DNA of 64,000 nucleotides. Source: Bimastos eiseni (Eukaryota > Annelida > Clitellata > Crassiclitellata > Lumbricidae). The stretch's first letter is position 1. Each line of letters starts with the position of its first letter. The translations under genes and the position numbers were made by a program. The notes under the pieces were generated by a model. The model made no database searches. It was not told the origin of the DNA and was given only the letters and a program-made list of their open reading frames with translations. The stretch is taken from NCBI GenBank assembly GCA_959347315.1, contig OY365811.1, forward strand, positions 32,725,406-32,789,405, given 5' to 3'. This document shows positions 1 to 49,238 of this stretch, piece after piece.

Positions 1-11627
<11,627 letters not shown>

Positions 11628-11958
11628 AGATGTAGAAAGAGTTGATGTATCAGCCATACAAAGAATCTGTTTGCTTTTCTGCTTGTAATAATAATGCTTC
11701 CGCGTTCCAAGCACACTTACTTGTGTTTCCGGACAACCTGGATTTGGTGCAAGGCGGCTCCATCTGGAGTGGAGGATCTCCATCCTCCATCAAGGTGTCA
11801 GATGCTTCTCTTCTGATAACGAGGCCATTTCGCAGGTGACTGAACACTGCTGCTGCTGCTGAACTAATTTAGATTTTTCAGTGTATTGAAGTTTTATGCA
11901 GAGAATGTTCATTTCTACTGTGAGTCTGATATTAACAATCCGGTCTGACCAAGGATTA

Positions 11959-11964
11959 AATAAA
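11959..11964 (+). promoter_or_regulatory. Candidate polyadenylation signal AATAAA for KANK
   Basis: AATAAA lies 332 bases after the proposed stop. Others occur in this A/T-rich DNA, so this is positional inference. Confidence 0.35.
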
Positions 11965-14900
11965 ACTATACAATGTATGCAATCGACAGAGAAATTTAGT
12001 TTGGTTTGTGTACGGTGTGAAAATGGCAACGAATAATCATAGCTGCGTAAGACGCAGACATCGAACAAAGCTGCCGAGATTTGCTGCAAAGAGTTTGTTG
12101 GAAGGTCATGTTGGAAATAAATCTATATTCCCCAGTGGGATTATTTGTGTCCAGAAGGTTCCTCTGGATTTGACATCAAGCTCTGTCATCTGGTTTTTAC
12201 TACATCTTTGGTGATTTGTTCTATCAGGGTGGGGCCAATGTGGCTGATAGATGGGCTTCAAATAAGGCTACACGATGCAAAAATTTCACTGTAACAAGAG
12301 TGTGCAGCTGATTTTCTGTGGAGACCGTTTCGTTCTCAGGTTTTAAAATCTGGTTTTACAATATTTGAAGCACTGTTGGATTTTACCATCCCATTAAGAA
12401 TGTAATAACTTCTCATTGAAATTGAGAGCCTAAGAACAATGGGGATGAAAGAGGGGCTATGCATTATGAATCAATGAACATAGCATTAAACAATTTTCCC
12501 ATTATATCATTGTAACATGGATGCATGTGCCTCAAACCTGGAAAATCCTTCAAACCATTTTGAGCATTGTTTCTGTATTCTAACTTTAAACATAAATGTT
12601 ATTACAAATTTCAAGAACCACTACTTAAGACCTATGCATGAGGTTCCTGCTTATTTGCCACAATGTCATTCTTTAATAATGATGATACTTCTGGTGTCTA
12701 TTGTTTTTGTGTGACGTGGTTGCAGTAATAATACTCAGTTTGGAGACATGACTTAATTTGTTTAAAATCTTTGACTTCTTTACTGTTTTAGCAAATGGTA
12801 TCATCATATGTCACAAATGCATACATGATGAGTCAGATTAAATTTAAACTTTATTTCCAAAATCTCACTTGAAGAATTGCTTGAAATGTTTTCCTCATTG
12901 GATCTTTTCTATAAAAACAATAATTCATTTTAATAGAAGTGAAAATTTGTCTTAGTTTCATTTTCAGGTATGATGATAGTAGAAAACATTTGAGCGTTTT
13001 TAAATGCAAAATACTGAGAAGTTGAACGGTAATTAGTATTTCTGGTAGTTAAATACTGAATGAAATAGATACTTGAAATGTAGAAATAGAGATATATGTG
13101 AAGCATTTAGTAGTCTTTTACGTGGCCTTATTTTCCGGATTGACATTTTCCTCTCTGCCTTCTCCTGTCCTGACTATTTACCAACTCCAGGTAAATAAAT
13201 GCTTCTGATGCATCTGTTCGATCATTGTGCAGTTCCAGTATTTACCCTAAGTCTTCAACAGTGGTAGAGCATATGGTGACAGAGCTATGGGGGCATGTTA
13301 CCCAAGGTGCTGACCAGAAGTTGGCAAACGGTGATGGGTCTAATTGTCGCTGTATGATGATGAGGATGATGATAAGGTGTAGGGAAGCATTTTTTTTTAT
13401 CTTTGTACCTGGGTTCAAAAGGTCATCAAGTTGCACATAAAGCTGTTGTTATCTCATCATGAAGCTGTTTGTGACTAGTATGCTGGATTCTTGTATTTTA
13501 ATTATGTTAACGCAGTCGTTTACTTTCGTTTTAGATTGTTTAAATCTAGGCATGTCTTTCTGTCTGTCTTTCTGTCTGTCTATATCTCTCTCTCCTCTCC
13601 CTCCCTAACTCTCTCACACACTCTATCTCTCTTACGTTTCAGATTTGAGATTATGACTTGTAGGTTGTCTTCAGCGTTCAGATTTCATTTGACTTTTGTC
13701 TTGCTTGCCATTTACGTGTCGTGTTTGAAGCAAATTAGAAAATGGACTTATTAGAAAATATTTTACTGCTCGAAATCTGGTTCTTACTCAATGCTAGAAT
13801 GTTTTCAGTTACTTGTGGCCAATTAATGACATGTAGCAGAACCTAATGTAAAACAGTAGATAAGTTACACCTTACTGCTACATAAGTTATGCTCATATGC
13901 CAAGCTCCCTATTTAGGGTCTCTCCTGGGCTTGGATTTGGAAATTAAGATTTCCATCTTGTATTTCCATAATTAAAAAATTAAAGCCTTGGCTGCTTTCG
14001 TAGTCCCATCTGGCAGGATTTTTCATCCCAGTTCTTTCTTAACTTGTCGCTGGCATGCACACAGGATAGTGTGAAGCGAAACGATTAAGCAAGCATACGG
14101 TAAACTGACAGCGATGATGATACTGAAGACGAGGTAAGAAATATATATATATATATAATGACATATCTTACCTCTATCTTACCAATATCTGATATATATA
14201 TATATATATATATGTGTGCACGCACTTCTGAACTTTTTATAAGGAGGGCAAGTTGTTTAGTGTGAGCTCATCGCCGTTTCTTTGCCTCTCTTGTCGAGAG
14301 CACCTGTGAGGATCGAGTTGCATGCGAATAGGCGCTGAAATGATTAATGCTGCGCTTAGGCTAGAACATTTCCTCCGCAGCACCTTACTGCGCAGCTATT
14401 AGAAGCCCTGTTCTGGGAATCGGTTCATTCATCGCTGAATATGCCTAGGTTATGTCCAGGTACACCGTAAGTAAGTGGATAACCTTCATCAATGCAAGAC
14501 AAACCGTACAAAATGGTATTTGTAACAATTTACTGCCGTTGGATCAGAAAGTATAGGCCTACTAAATAGCTCGTGAGCTACTAGCAGCTCCGAGTAGCCT
14601 CTGCTTCTGGCGCTCGCTTCGCTTACTTGAAGTTTCTTCACTTTAGTAGGCGTAATGGGTTCGGAAAACAATCCAGGTTAAAAAGGCGACATACGACGTA
14701 GCCTATAACCCTAGCTAGTACCAGAGCTGGAAAATCTATAGTTTTTTCAAGAAAGCCTTTAGGTTTTTAACAGCGTCCAGATAGCAAGAAGGGGGATATG
14801 TTATTGTCTTCCTGACACTTGGGACCGGGAATTTACCTCAATCACTCTGATTCACTCAGAGGGTGATTGACGCCTCTGGTTTTTAACGTGGGTCTCGTTC

Positions 14901-16734
14901 TTAAATCATTGTATTTGAGCAACGAATTAAATCTAAAATTGGTGTAGGCCTATTTACCTATAAGGCAATTTCTTATGGTCAGCCGAGGTACCTACGCACC
15001 TTGCTTGTCCCCTCATATCGCAGAGCATTATCACTCGACTATAGGTCTTCTGATTTCTCGCCCCTCAGATGCCTTATTGCTATAGGCCTAACTCGTGTTA
15101 GGACCAGTCTTGGTAGGCGGGCTTGCCGCTTACTACGTTGCCGGTCCGAGGTTCTAGAATTCGTTACCACGTACAGCGCCGTGCGGGCTTCTAAGTCTTT
15201 AGTTTCTTTTAGATCTCGACTTAAACGTTTATATTTGGCCTACTCTTGCCTATCCTCCTAACTCCTTAGACTACCTTTCTGTCTCTTAGGACTCACCTAG
15301 CATGCTTCGGATTCGGCACGATGAAAATGGTGTTTCGGTGCTCCGTCGGTTGATGCCTTGTGCGTTATTGTGGCAGCGCTATAGAAGCTTTTGTAGTCAT
15401 TAGTCATTAGTAGGCCCTGATCGCACAGCGGACACAATATTACGATCCAGAACATCCCATACACCTTTCTTTGATCTCTCTGTCACATTACTATAGCCGT
15501 GTGTATTGCAAAGTGTAGACCACAGCATATGTATGGCCTATGGCTAACTATGAGCTTTATTCTAATTGGCTATAATACAATGAATCTAACTTGAAAGTAA
15601 AATAGGCTTTGAGATTTTTAGATTCTTAATAACCTTAAAAATGGTTTTCAAAATAAAATCCTACTACCCTACATAGTAGGCTACCCAATTAATATAAACG
15701 TAGGGGAAAGACTTTTATTATGAGCCACTGTGTAATATGTACAACGGCTGTTTTTCCCACCTATCATATCCACGAAGAGCTCTTACCGTGCGAAACGAAT
15801 CGCCTACTGATTTTAGCTTCCTATTTTGAATGCGAACCCTTAGTGATGATCGCTGCATGAAAGGTAACAACGGATAAGTTTTGTTATACAATGCTTATAA
15901 AATATGTTTAGCTTTAAAAGGGTGCGGTGTCGCTTAGCTAGGATTAAAGCCATGGCATGCCCCATTGTTTTCCATAGTAGACAATTTCTTTGTCAAATGA
16001 GAAAATAACTTTGTTGGGTCTATAATGCAATCGCTGGTTACGCTTAAACCGATTTCCGAGAAGCATACCATGTTTATCGTATGGGCCAGTGGCAGAATGT
16101 GTAATATGGGCCAGACCATAATGCACATTCCAGCCTTCATGCCTATTGTTTGATCAGTGTTTAGCCACCAGTTGACAGCTCGGAAACATTGAGTATTTAC
16201 ATGCTTCCACAGCGCAGTAGAATATGCCCAGATGCGTCGTTGGCATATACCCACTTGGATAGCCATGAAAATAGGCCACTGACTTGTATTCACTTCATTA
16301 AAAAAGATTCTAATTCTGCAAGCCCGAGCAGGCAACTGAAAATCCACTCACGGATCGCATGCGACCCGCGTTTTGGATAGCACTGCTTTACGGTCCAGTT
16401 AACGCTGCCTTTCAAGCTTCTGCTTTGAAATAACCTGTACGTGTTTTGGCTGATCGGAGCTTTTCATTTAACTTCTAGCCTTTGTCTCTTTGAGCGCTCT
16501 AGCAGACTGGAGCGGAGCGAGGCGATGTTTTGGTAGGCCAATGAGTAATGAGTTACAGCAGTCAATGCGGGAACAGACTACTGTAAATCATTACTCATTG
16601 GTCTATACCAAAACTCCGTCTCGCTCCGCTCCAATCTGTATTCAATGCAGCTGCTCGTCTGATTTCTCGTTTCTCATATATTTCTATTTTCACGACTCAA
16701 CATCTTCGTTGGCTTCCCCTAATTGATAGGATTC
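11965..16734. other. Intergenic DNA between two convergent genes
   Basis: Between the KANK 3' end and the LINE remnant. Two (TA)n blocks at about 14143-14214. A frame at 15001-15261 ends SLVSFRSRLKRLYL, faintly like a LINE C-terminus, and is too weak to call. No gene seen. Confidence 0.5.
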
Positions 16735-17100
16735 AGTTCAAACTTTTCTTTCTTAGGCCTACATGCAAAGCGTTTCTGGGTGAAGCTCCACGCTATCTTT
16801 GTTTTCTTATCAGGCAACCTATCTCGGCTACATCTGGATGTCGCCTCCGCTCTTTAGACCGTCACAATCTTCTAGTATCTCAGTCTAGAACTGCCACAGC
16901 TCAGCATCGTGCCTATGCCTCTGCTGGTCCTTTGCTATGGAACAGCCTTCCTGTTGTGACTAGTGCTACCGTCCTATCTGGTAGCACAACTGATTCGTCT
17001 CGTTCTCTTAAAACATTTCTTTTCTCTATAGGTCCTTCGCACTGGGAGCGCCCCTGATTAGGATGTACTGTGGAAGGCGCTTTATAAATCCGTAAATTAA
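16735..17100 (+). mobile_element. LINE 3' end with reverse-transcriptase C-terminus and tail
   Basis: A frame reads GEAPRYLCFLIRQ, then CRLRSLDRHNLLV, then AYASAGPLLWNSLPV and SLKTFLFS. These LRS, LWNSLP and LKTFLF motifs in this order are the usual end of a CR1/L2-like reverse transcriptase. A tail follows, ending GGCGCTTTATAAATCC and TAAAT repeats. Related tails recur elsewhere in the window. Confidence 0.82.
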
Positions 17101-17277
17101 ATAGAATAGAGTACGTAAAATTAGGCATACACAGGAAGTTGCTGTTGAGACCGAGAACGTGATAATTATCGGTGTAGGCCTTTAGCTTGTGTTCGTTCAC
17201 AGAACCATAATCATTTGAAGACTGTAAGTCAAATCATCTTCATTCAAATTACACCACGGTCAGCAGTTTTATAGATA

Positions 17278-17283
17278 TTTATT
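17278..17283 (-). promoter_or_regulatory. Candidate polyadenylation signal for the EF-hand gene
   Basis: TTTATT on plus is AATAAA on minus, 355 bases past the stop codon at 17638. The (GACA)n tract would then lie in the 3' UTR. Inference from position. Confidence 0.3.
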
Positions 17284-17429
17284 TACAGAAGACTAAATGC
17301 AGAACCTGTAGTCTCCAAATGAGTTCGCCCGAATATAATGCTGATATTTGCAACTGCATTGTCAATCATTTCGTTATTAACATATATTAATATATAAACA
17401 TATATTTAATGAGTTGTCAACAAGGCAGA

Positions 17430-17600
17430 AAGAGACACACAAACAGAGAGAGAGACAGACAGACAGAGACAGACAGACAGACAGACAGAGTGAGAGACAG
17501 ACAGACAGAGACAGACAGACAGACAGAGACAGACAGACAGAGTGAGAGACAGACAGAGACAGACAGACAGAGAGAGAGAAACACAGAGAGGCAGAAAGAT
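17430..17600. repeat. (GACA)n microsatellite
   Basis: Interrupted GACAGACA/GAGACAGA run in the likely 3' UTR of the EF-hand gene. A similar tract is at 21540-21670. Confidence 0.9.
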
Positions 17601-17637
17601 GCTGGTCACACTTCGTCCGTGTGTCCCTCTCTTCTGC

Positions 17638-42726
<25,089 letters not shown>

Positions 42727-43339
42727 CACGATGACGTCTGACGAACGCGTTCGCATCAATCGATGACGTGTGCACGAGCAGCGACGCCAAAAACGGTGAT
42801 GATGACGATGCAGTATCTGTAGGTAGGTAAGTAAAACATATATGAAAGGTCAATAGCCGCAAGCAGTAGGCCCAAGGCCAGAGGTGACAGGGCCTTTTAA
42901 ATGATTGGCCAGTATCAATATTTCACAATAAATTGTGGTGAGGGTGCTGAAAGCGCTTGAAAAAATGAGGTAGGGGTCTGTAAGAAGACTTGGCGTCTAG
43001 CCCGTAGGCTACACGGTACCCAGAAAACATCTGCAAAACTAAATCTTAAGTGGTTCATTTTTGGCATGCAAACAGTCTTAAATTTGATCTTCATTGTCAA
43101 AAACTTATATAGCGGAGCGTGGATATGACGTGTGTGGGCGCTGAAGTTTGATTTCGTTTCATATGCAGTGAAAAATGCATTCTCCATTTGTTTAGTCTTT
43201 AGACAAGACTCAGGTTTCGGCTGGTCAGAGGCCTGCTGTCTAGACACGTGACACCTCTGACTCAGAGCTATGCTATAATTATTGCCATTCCCGATAACCT
43301 ACCTGGATAGTATGAGGCCGACTAGTCCTTCCATTCGCT

Positions 43340-43430
43340 AGGCGTCGTTGGTTAAATTAGATGTATGACGTGACAGGCGCATTGCAAGGCCGCCTTACAA
43401 TTAAATTCTACTGTAATAACTTGTTATCGT
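43340..43430 (+). mobile_element. SINE-like repeat, copy 2
   Basis: TTAAATTAGATGTATGACGT followed by GGCGCATTGCAAGGCCGCC matches the body at 31090-31150. Confidence 0.5.
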
Positions 43431-44212
43431 CTGTTCGTGCTGTGTGTCTATTGGTAATCATAATCATGATCATACAACGGTCTGTCAGTTTGATTACTAA
43501 ACGATGACTACTAATTTATCAGCAACGTTTAGGCCTATGCAGTGAAATTATTTATCAAACCACATATGCTTCACCAACGTGATACTATGTTGAAGTCCCA
43601 ATATTAAAGAAACAGAAATCAGACAAAGATATAATCCAATCTAATTCGTTCATATGGAGTTGCTATCAGTGGTGTGCTGATCTTATCTAGCTCAATCAAT
43701 CAAACTCACCTCTATACTTCGGTGCTTATAAACTTCATTTTCAAACCGAATGCGACAAACAGCGGACGATATAGTAGGCCTAACTAGAATGCCTATACCG
43801 ATTAGTATCTATAGAGAGTCGTCAGTCTAACATAAGATAATCTTCCCACTCATTTACTTAATCCATTAAGACCCGTCTACCACGTGACCTGCTATGTCGA
43901 CGAAAGCAAACGACGATAGAAAGGTTTTCCATCTAGTTATAGCAATCCAATGCAGCGCCACCTACACGATTGCTACCCTTATCAGAACTGATTCGACGAA
44001 GCCACAACGTGCTCTTCGGCTGCTGAGACAGGCGGTGATAAGGATGAGCTTGCAGGTGATGCTGCAGGCAATTTCCATCTCTACTGCTGCTCGTCCATTA
44101 CTCATACGGGGTGCGTCTACGTTGGATGGTGTGTATCTCTGTGTATCTGTCTGTCCGACTGTGAGGCAAACAGACGCTGGCGGACAGCCAGGCATTCGAG
44201 TAAGCAAACATA

Positions 44213-44216
<4 letters not shown>

Positions 44217-44271
<55 letters not shown>

Positions 44272-44500
44272 GCAGTCATACGGATATATATGCAGACATG
44301 TTGGTGTTTACGTATGTTTATGTGTAGTTATCAGTCACTCCTTCTGGTTGTCTGGTTGTCTGTCTGTCTGTCTGTCTGTGTTTGTATACTTGCATACATG
44401 TCTATTTGTTCGTCTGTCTGTCTGCATATTTGCATGCTTGCCTCTCTGTTTGTCCGTCCGTCCGTCCGTCCGTCCGTCCGTCCGTCCGTCCGTCCGTCTG
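44217..44500. repeat. (TA)n, (CTGT)n and (CCGT)n microsatellites
   Basis: (TA)n at 44217-44271, (CTGT)n near 44355-44380, (CCGT)n at about 44453-44498. Confidence 0.95.
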
Positions 44501-44639
44501 TCTGTCTGTTTCTTTCACTCTCGTCGTAGTCCTAGAGATTCTCTCGAGAAATTATTTTAACTTAACACTTGCATAAACTCGGCACCAAATATGCGTTCAC
44601 TATCAAAATACGAGAGACATATTTTATACCGATCTATAA

Positions 44640-44790
44640 TTGCGTCCTGTGCGTAGCATCAACTGGCGCCCCCACATTTTGAAAATAATGCATTTTATGG
44701 AATAATAAGTTATTCCATCCTGAAATTTGCGCCCTTTCCACATTTGCGCCCTGGGCCAAGGCCCCGCTGGCCCCCTGGGTACGGCCATGT
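44640..44790. mobile_element. Transposon remnant (GGCGCCCC...CTGGGTACGGCCATG)
   Basis: GGCGCCCCCACATTTTG and GCGCCCTTTCCACATTTGCG repeats, and an end GGCCCCCTGGGTACGGCCAT, resemble the C-rich interior of the hAT-like element at 28582. No paired terminus or duplication found. Confidence 0.4.
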
Positions 44791-45997
44791 TTATATACAT
44801 AAATATACTTTCAAATATACATGTATATATTATGTATACATATATGTACAAACGCAGACACACACACACGTGCACACGTGCACACGTGCACACGTGGTAT
44901 ATGCATAGGCGTCTGCTATAGTCGAATATTAGAAGCACGGATGGAGCATAGTTCAGTAGAGTTTCTCACGCAGAGTCACTCAGTTCTCTTTCCACGGAAC
45001 TCCGATAATAATATATCCGTACTCCAGAGCGTCATCGCCTCCATCCTAAATGCATGGCACATTGTCATAATAAGTTATTCCATATAAGCGGACGCATGTA
45101 ATACGCACTGAAGTAAGTTACACTTACAGCTAGAGCGAAAAGGCTATCGGCATATTATGTATACGCTCTAATTGTTTTATAAGCTAGATCATATGCTTGG
45201 GCTAGGTATGCTATACATGTATAAGCATTTGTTTCCGATATCGTTCCATTCAACTGTTCAGCATATGATCGTACGACGTCGTACGTGTGTACATAATATG
45301 TGCACACGATACATATTCATAAGTCACATGATAAGCGTACATACATATCATGTATGTACGCTTATGAATATGTATCGATGTTTACCGTGGCATTGCGGCA
45401 TGTATGTATACGAACACATTTGAGCAGTTCCTATAGCGCCTATCGTGAACTTCTGAGGCGCTAAGTGTGCATACCTATATAACTATGGGAAGCCACAAAC
45501 AAGTCTAGACAGAATAAACCTGGATTATCTGTTGGAAACAGTTACTATATGTATTGAAAGTAATTTAAAACGCAGACGGATGACCGCTGTAGACAGATGT
45601 TACCCATTGAACAAGGGGAACAGTCGGTTTCGGTTAAATTACTCTCGGTGAAACGTTGTTCGTAAGAGGCAATAGGAGCCGCCGTTTAATTAACTCATGG
45701 TGAACGTTGCAAGTGCCGATGAACCAATGATGACGATGATGACGACAATGACAATGACGATGGCGATGAAGATGAGCCTGTGATGATGATGATCAACAGA
45801 TGTAGCGCCATTTACAAAGGACCTGTTTTAGAAATTTCCGTATGGAAGTTGAGAAAAACAGAATTAAGCTGCAAGAGGTATAGTCAAAGGTGTTAGGGAC
45901 ATCATTAGCGTCAAGTCAAGTGGACAGATTATGTCTTCTCTGACCCTGCAGTCATGTCCCTTGCAGCATCGCCGACAGAGTACGGTCAATGTGCTCA

Positions 45998-46085
45998 TTA
46001 TGGCTGAGTTGGTTAGAGGCGTAGATGGAGTGGAATCTGGAAGAAGATGTCCATGGTTCAAATATCGGACCCCCCAACCTATTGT
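45998..46085 (+). mobile_element. Degenerate tRNA-derived SINE head
   Basis: TGGCTGAGTTGGTTAGAGGC is A-box-like and ATGGTTCAAATATCGG is B-box-like, 46 bases apart. Too diverged to be a tRNA gene. Confidence 0.6.
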
Positions 46086-46424
46086 TTGACAGTCAAAAAT
46101 GCTAAGCACTAGATTGTCACGCAGCCTTCAGTTAAGAAAATCTGGATACTGAGCTGTCCTGTATGTATGAATTTATATATATATATAAATAATGCCATTT
46201 ATTAAGCGTCTTTCTAGGACCTGATACAGCAGCTGCTGCTGCTGATGATGATGATGACGACGACGGCGATGATGATGATGATGATGATCAGCAGGTCTAT
46301 AGTGCCATTTATAAAAAAATTGTTTCAGAAAATTGCCTAATAATACGTATCGTGTGTATTTTATGCTTTTGTGCGCTTATATTTTTATGACGTGTGTATC
46401 TGTATGTTAATGTGTACTTGTATA

Positions 46425-46779
46425 CATATGCATACGATTGTATACATATGCATACGATTATATGCATATGCATACGATTGTATACATATGCATACGATTG
46501 TATACATATGCATACGATTATATGCATATGCATACGATTGTATACATATGCATACGATTGTATACATATGCATACGATTGTGTACATATGCATACGATTG
46601 TATACATATGCATACGATTATATGCATATGCATACGATTATATGCATATGCATACGATTGTATACATATGCATACGATTGTATACATATGCATACGATTA
46701 TATGCATATGCATACGATTATATGCATATGCATACGATTGTATACATATGCATACGATTGTATACATATGCATACGATT
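46425..46779. repeat. 20-bp minisatellite running into the assembly gap
   Basis: TATACATATGCATACGATTG (or TATATGCATATGCATACGAT) repeated about 17 times up to the N run. Confidence 0.95.
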
Positions 46780-46979
46780 NNNNNNNNNNNNNNNNNNNNN
46801 NNNNNNNNNNNNNNNNNNNNNNNNNNNNNNNNNNNNNNNNNNNNNNNNNNNNNNNNNNNNNNNNNNNNNNNNNNNNNNNNNNNNNNNNNNNNNNNNNNNN
46901 NNNNNNNNNNNNNNNNNNNNNNNNNNNNNNNNNNNNNNNNNNNNNNNNNNNNNNNNNNNNNNNNNNNNNNNNNNNNNNN
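46780..46979. other. Assembly gap, 200 N
   Basis: Exactly 200 N, a placeholder length, immediately after the 20-bp minisatellite. The true array length is unknown. Confidence 0.98.
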
Positions 46980-48139
46980 CGTTTTTCTACAGCAACCGCG
47001 TGACCTCAACGCCTATGATGATCATTCTGCGATGAATTGATCGGATGAGATCCTTCAGCAACTCCGCTGCCAGTTGGACGATTGCCACACCATCTGAGTG
47101 AACGAACGTTTCTATCCGAGATTCAACTCTCTTATTATGACCAGAGGTCAACGAGAAACGCATGTACACAGGCACATCATCGAACGCTTACCAGTCCAGT
47201 GTATGGCTGACCATTCATCTTTATCTCCTGTAACTGCTACTACAACTGCTTCTACCACTCGCTACAACTTCATTCTCATTCACTTCCCATTCCTGCTCTT
47301 CCTACGCACCCATCTAATGCTATTAATCATCGCCTCTTGCCAGTATTTATCCTCGTCAAATCAATTGTCTCTACAATGCATCATCATATTATTATCCAGG
47401 CTGTCCACGTGACCTTGCAAAAATTAAGATATCAATTTTCTCAAGTTTACAAATGCTGGCAATCATCATCAGCAGCAAATCTACCAGTTCCTATTGCTAT
47501 CCATTTGGCGGCATTGGGTACGAACAAATGATCTCCATTTTCCTCTTTCATTTACCCAGAGTGAGTGTAACAGTCCGTGCAAACCTTCTTATATCATCAT
47601 TTATGTTGGCTATTCAGTCAACATAATTGTCTGCATTTTCTTATCTTCATTTTTTGTCATGCATTTTACCCCTTGCATGAAGTGCAGTGTGTGGAATTTG
47701 AACAGTAGCTCAATTGCATTCTCTTCACAGGTCCAAACCATCGGAGTAACATAAAATAGCATAGGTGGAAAGTTGTAAATCACAATTATTCATGAAAGAT
47801 CTCGTCAGTTGCTCTCCCGACCGAGTAGAGAAACTAGACATAGATCCCACATCACACACAAGAAGTAAGGTTGGCAGATTAGTTGGCTCAATTCCGATTT
47901 CAAATGAAAGGTCAATCCGTAATGGACCTACTGTGGGCCAACTTCTGTGCTGTTTAGCTAACGAACTATATCCCAAAGGACGACCAGGATACTGGATACA
48001 ACGTGCAGCTGATTGGAGGTGCCTGCAACTAGAAAATGATTAGGCAGGAACCTGAGATGAGATGGAGCACTTTCCATTAGACACTTTCGCATAATTGTTT
48101 GAATCCTATGGTCAATGTGTTTAGTAGTTCTCAATGTGT

Positions 48140-48345
48140 TAACGAGTTAGACTAGAGCGTCTTTTGTGCAACGGGAAACATGGTAAAATTTTAGAATAGG
48201 CCTATGTGCACCAATCAGACGAGCGAATGTATTTTGAACAGACTGCAGCTTCGATGTACGAGAGCAAGGAGCCCAATCCGGTGAAAATGGCATTTCAATA
48301 GTTGATTCTAAGGGAAACAAAGTTGTGGATCAGTGCAGAGGCAGT
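48140..48345 (-). mobile_element. LINE reverse-transcriptase remnant
   Basis: One minus frame reads SKLQSVQNTFARLIGAHRPI, the LQxxQNxxARLI block near the end of CR1/Jockey-type reverse transcriptases. Upstream frames are broken. Confidence 0.62.
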
Positions 48346-48890
48346 TTGTGTGGTAAGTAATTGTCGCACAGTCTTCAAAGATCATGAAAATAGACCCTCA
48401 TATCTATATATAGTGTAATAAAGATGACTACAAATCAAGCCTAAGTACTTAAATGGCGGCAATATATATGTTCCCATTTAGACCTGTTCCCATTTAGACC
48501 TGCAGAGTCTTCACTGCATGGTTCAGTTAGCTAGGCTACATTACTTATCCAGAATTTATCCTACCTGTCCAAAATGGCTGAAAGAGTTGTCTGTTCCTAA
48601 GTACGTCCTACCTTAAATCTGACTCCCTTCTACTTCCTCCGCCAGTCTGAATTCCGTTGAGTTCATTCAACGAAAACACTTATTACACGTCTATTCGTCG
48701 AAGCGTTTGGTGCCTCTCATCAAAGGCCGGTAACATTGCTACATCCTTTTGATCTTAGTGCCACTTTTGACACCATAGATCATTTTATTCTCTTGCATCG
48801 CCCGGAGGCTTCTTGTGGCTTGAAAGTCGAAAATCAGGATTATATGCACATGAAGATCGGATAGGCCTACAGCTAGGCAGTCAGTTAGCT

Positions 48891-49238
48891 GGTGTCCGCT
48901 CGATAGTCCGAAGGTTCGATAGTCCGAAGGTTCGATAGTCCGAAGGTTCGATAGTCCGAAGGTTCGATAGTCCGAAGATTCTACACTCCGACATTAATCA
49001 AAATATAAGCTGGATTAATTGATGAAAAGATTGTGTAAAACTGGGAACTGGATTGATATGAAAAAGAATCATGCCTAAAAAGAAGCTGGATAAATGAAAA
49101 AAATGGTGCAATCCAGCTTCCAGCCAAGCATAATTCTTTACATCAACTAACTTCCATTAGAACCGCAAAATTTTCACCTACCGACCAAACACATGCAATC
49201 TTCGGACTATCGAATTTTCGGACTATAGACACAGAACC
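48891..49238. mobile_element. Foldback-type element with CGATAGTCCGAAGGTT subrepeats
   Basis: Five copies of TTCGATAGTCCGAAGG at the left and the inverse CTTCGGACTATCGAATTTT at the right. Ends GGTGTC and the inverse of GGTTCTGTGTC. An 8-bp direct repeat AGTTAGCT flanks it at 48883-48890 and 49239-49246. The core has AAGCTGGAT and GATGAAAA units like the element at 22570. Confidence 0.85.

Noticed and set aside
15001..15261. Frame ending SLVSFRSRLKRLYL as a LINE remnant
   Set aside because: Only a faint resemblance. The LWNSLP block is absent.
42727..42816. Extension of EF-hand exon 1 to the acceptor at 42816
   Set aside because: Open and in phase, but it adds a His/Arg-rich stretch from a CAT/CGT repeat. 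Kept only as an alternative.
43894..44210. Plus frame starting MSTKANDDRKVF
   Set aside because: No recognisable domain. It ends in a (TA)n repeat and may be chance.
46371..47040. Frames running through the N block
   Set aside because: Minisatellite plus gap placeholder, with no real sequence support.
47006..47100. Minus frame HSDGVAIVQLAAELLKD as an EF-hand exon
   Set aside because: The Gly-to-Ile spacing is one residue off the EF-hand rule, and no splice sites give a fitting phase.
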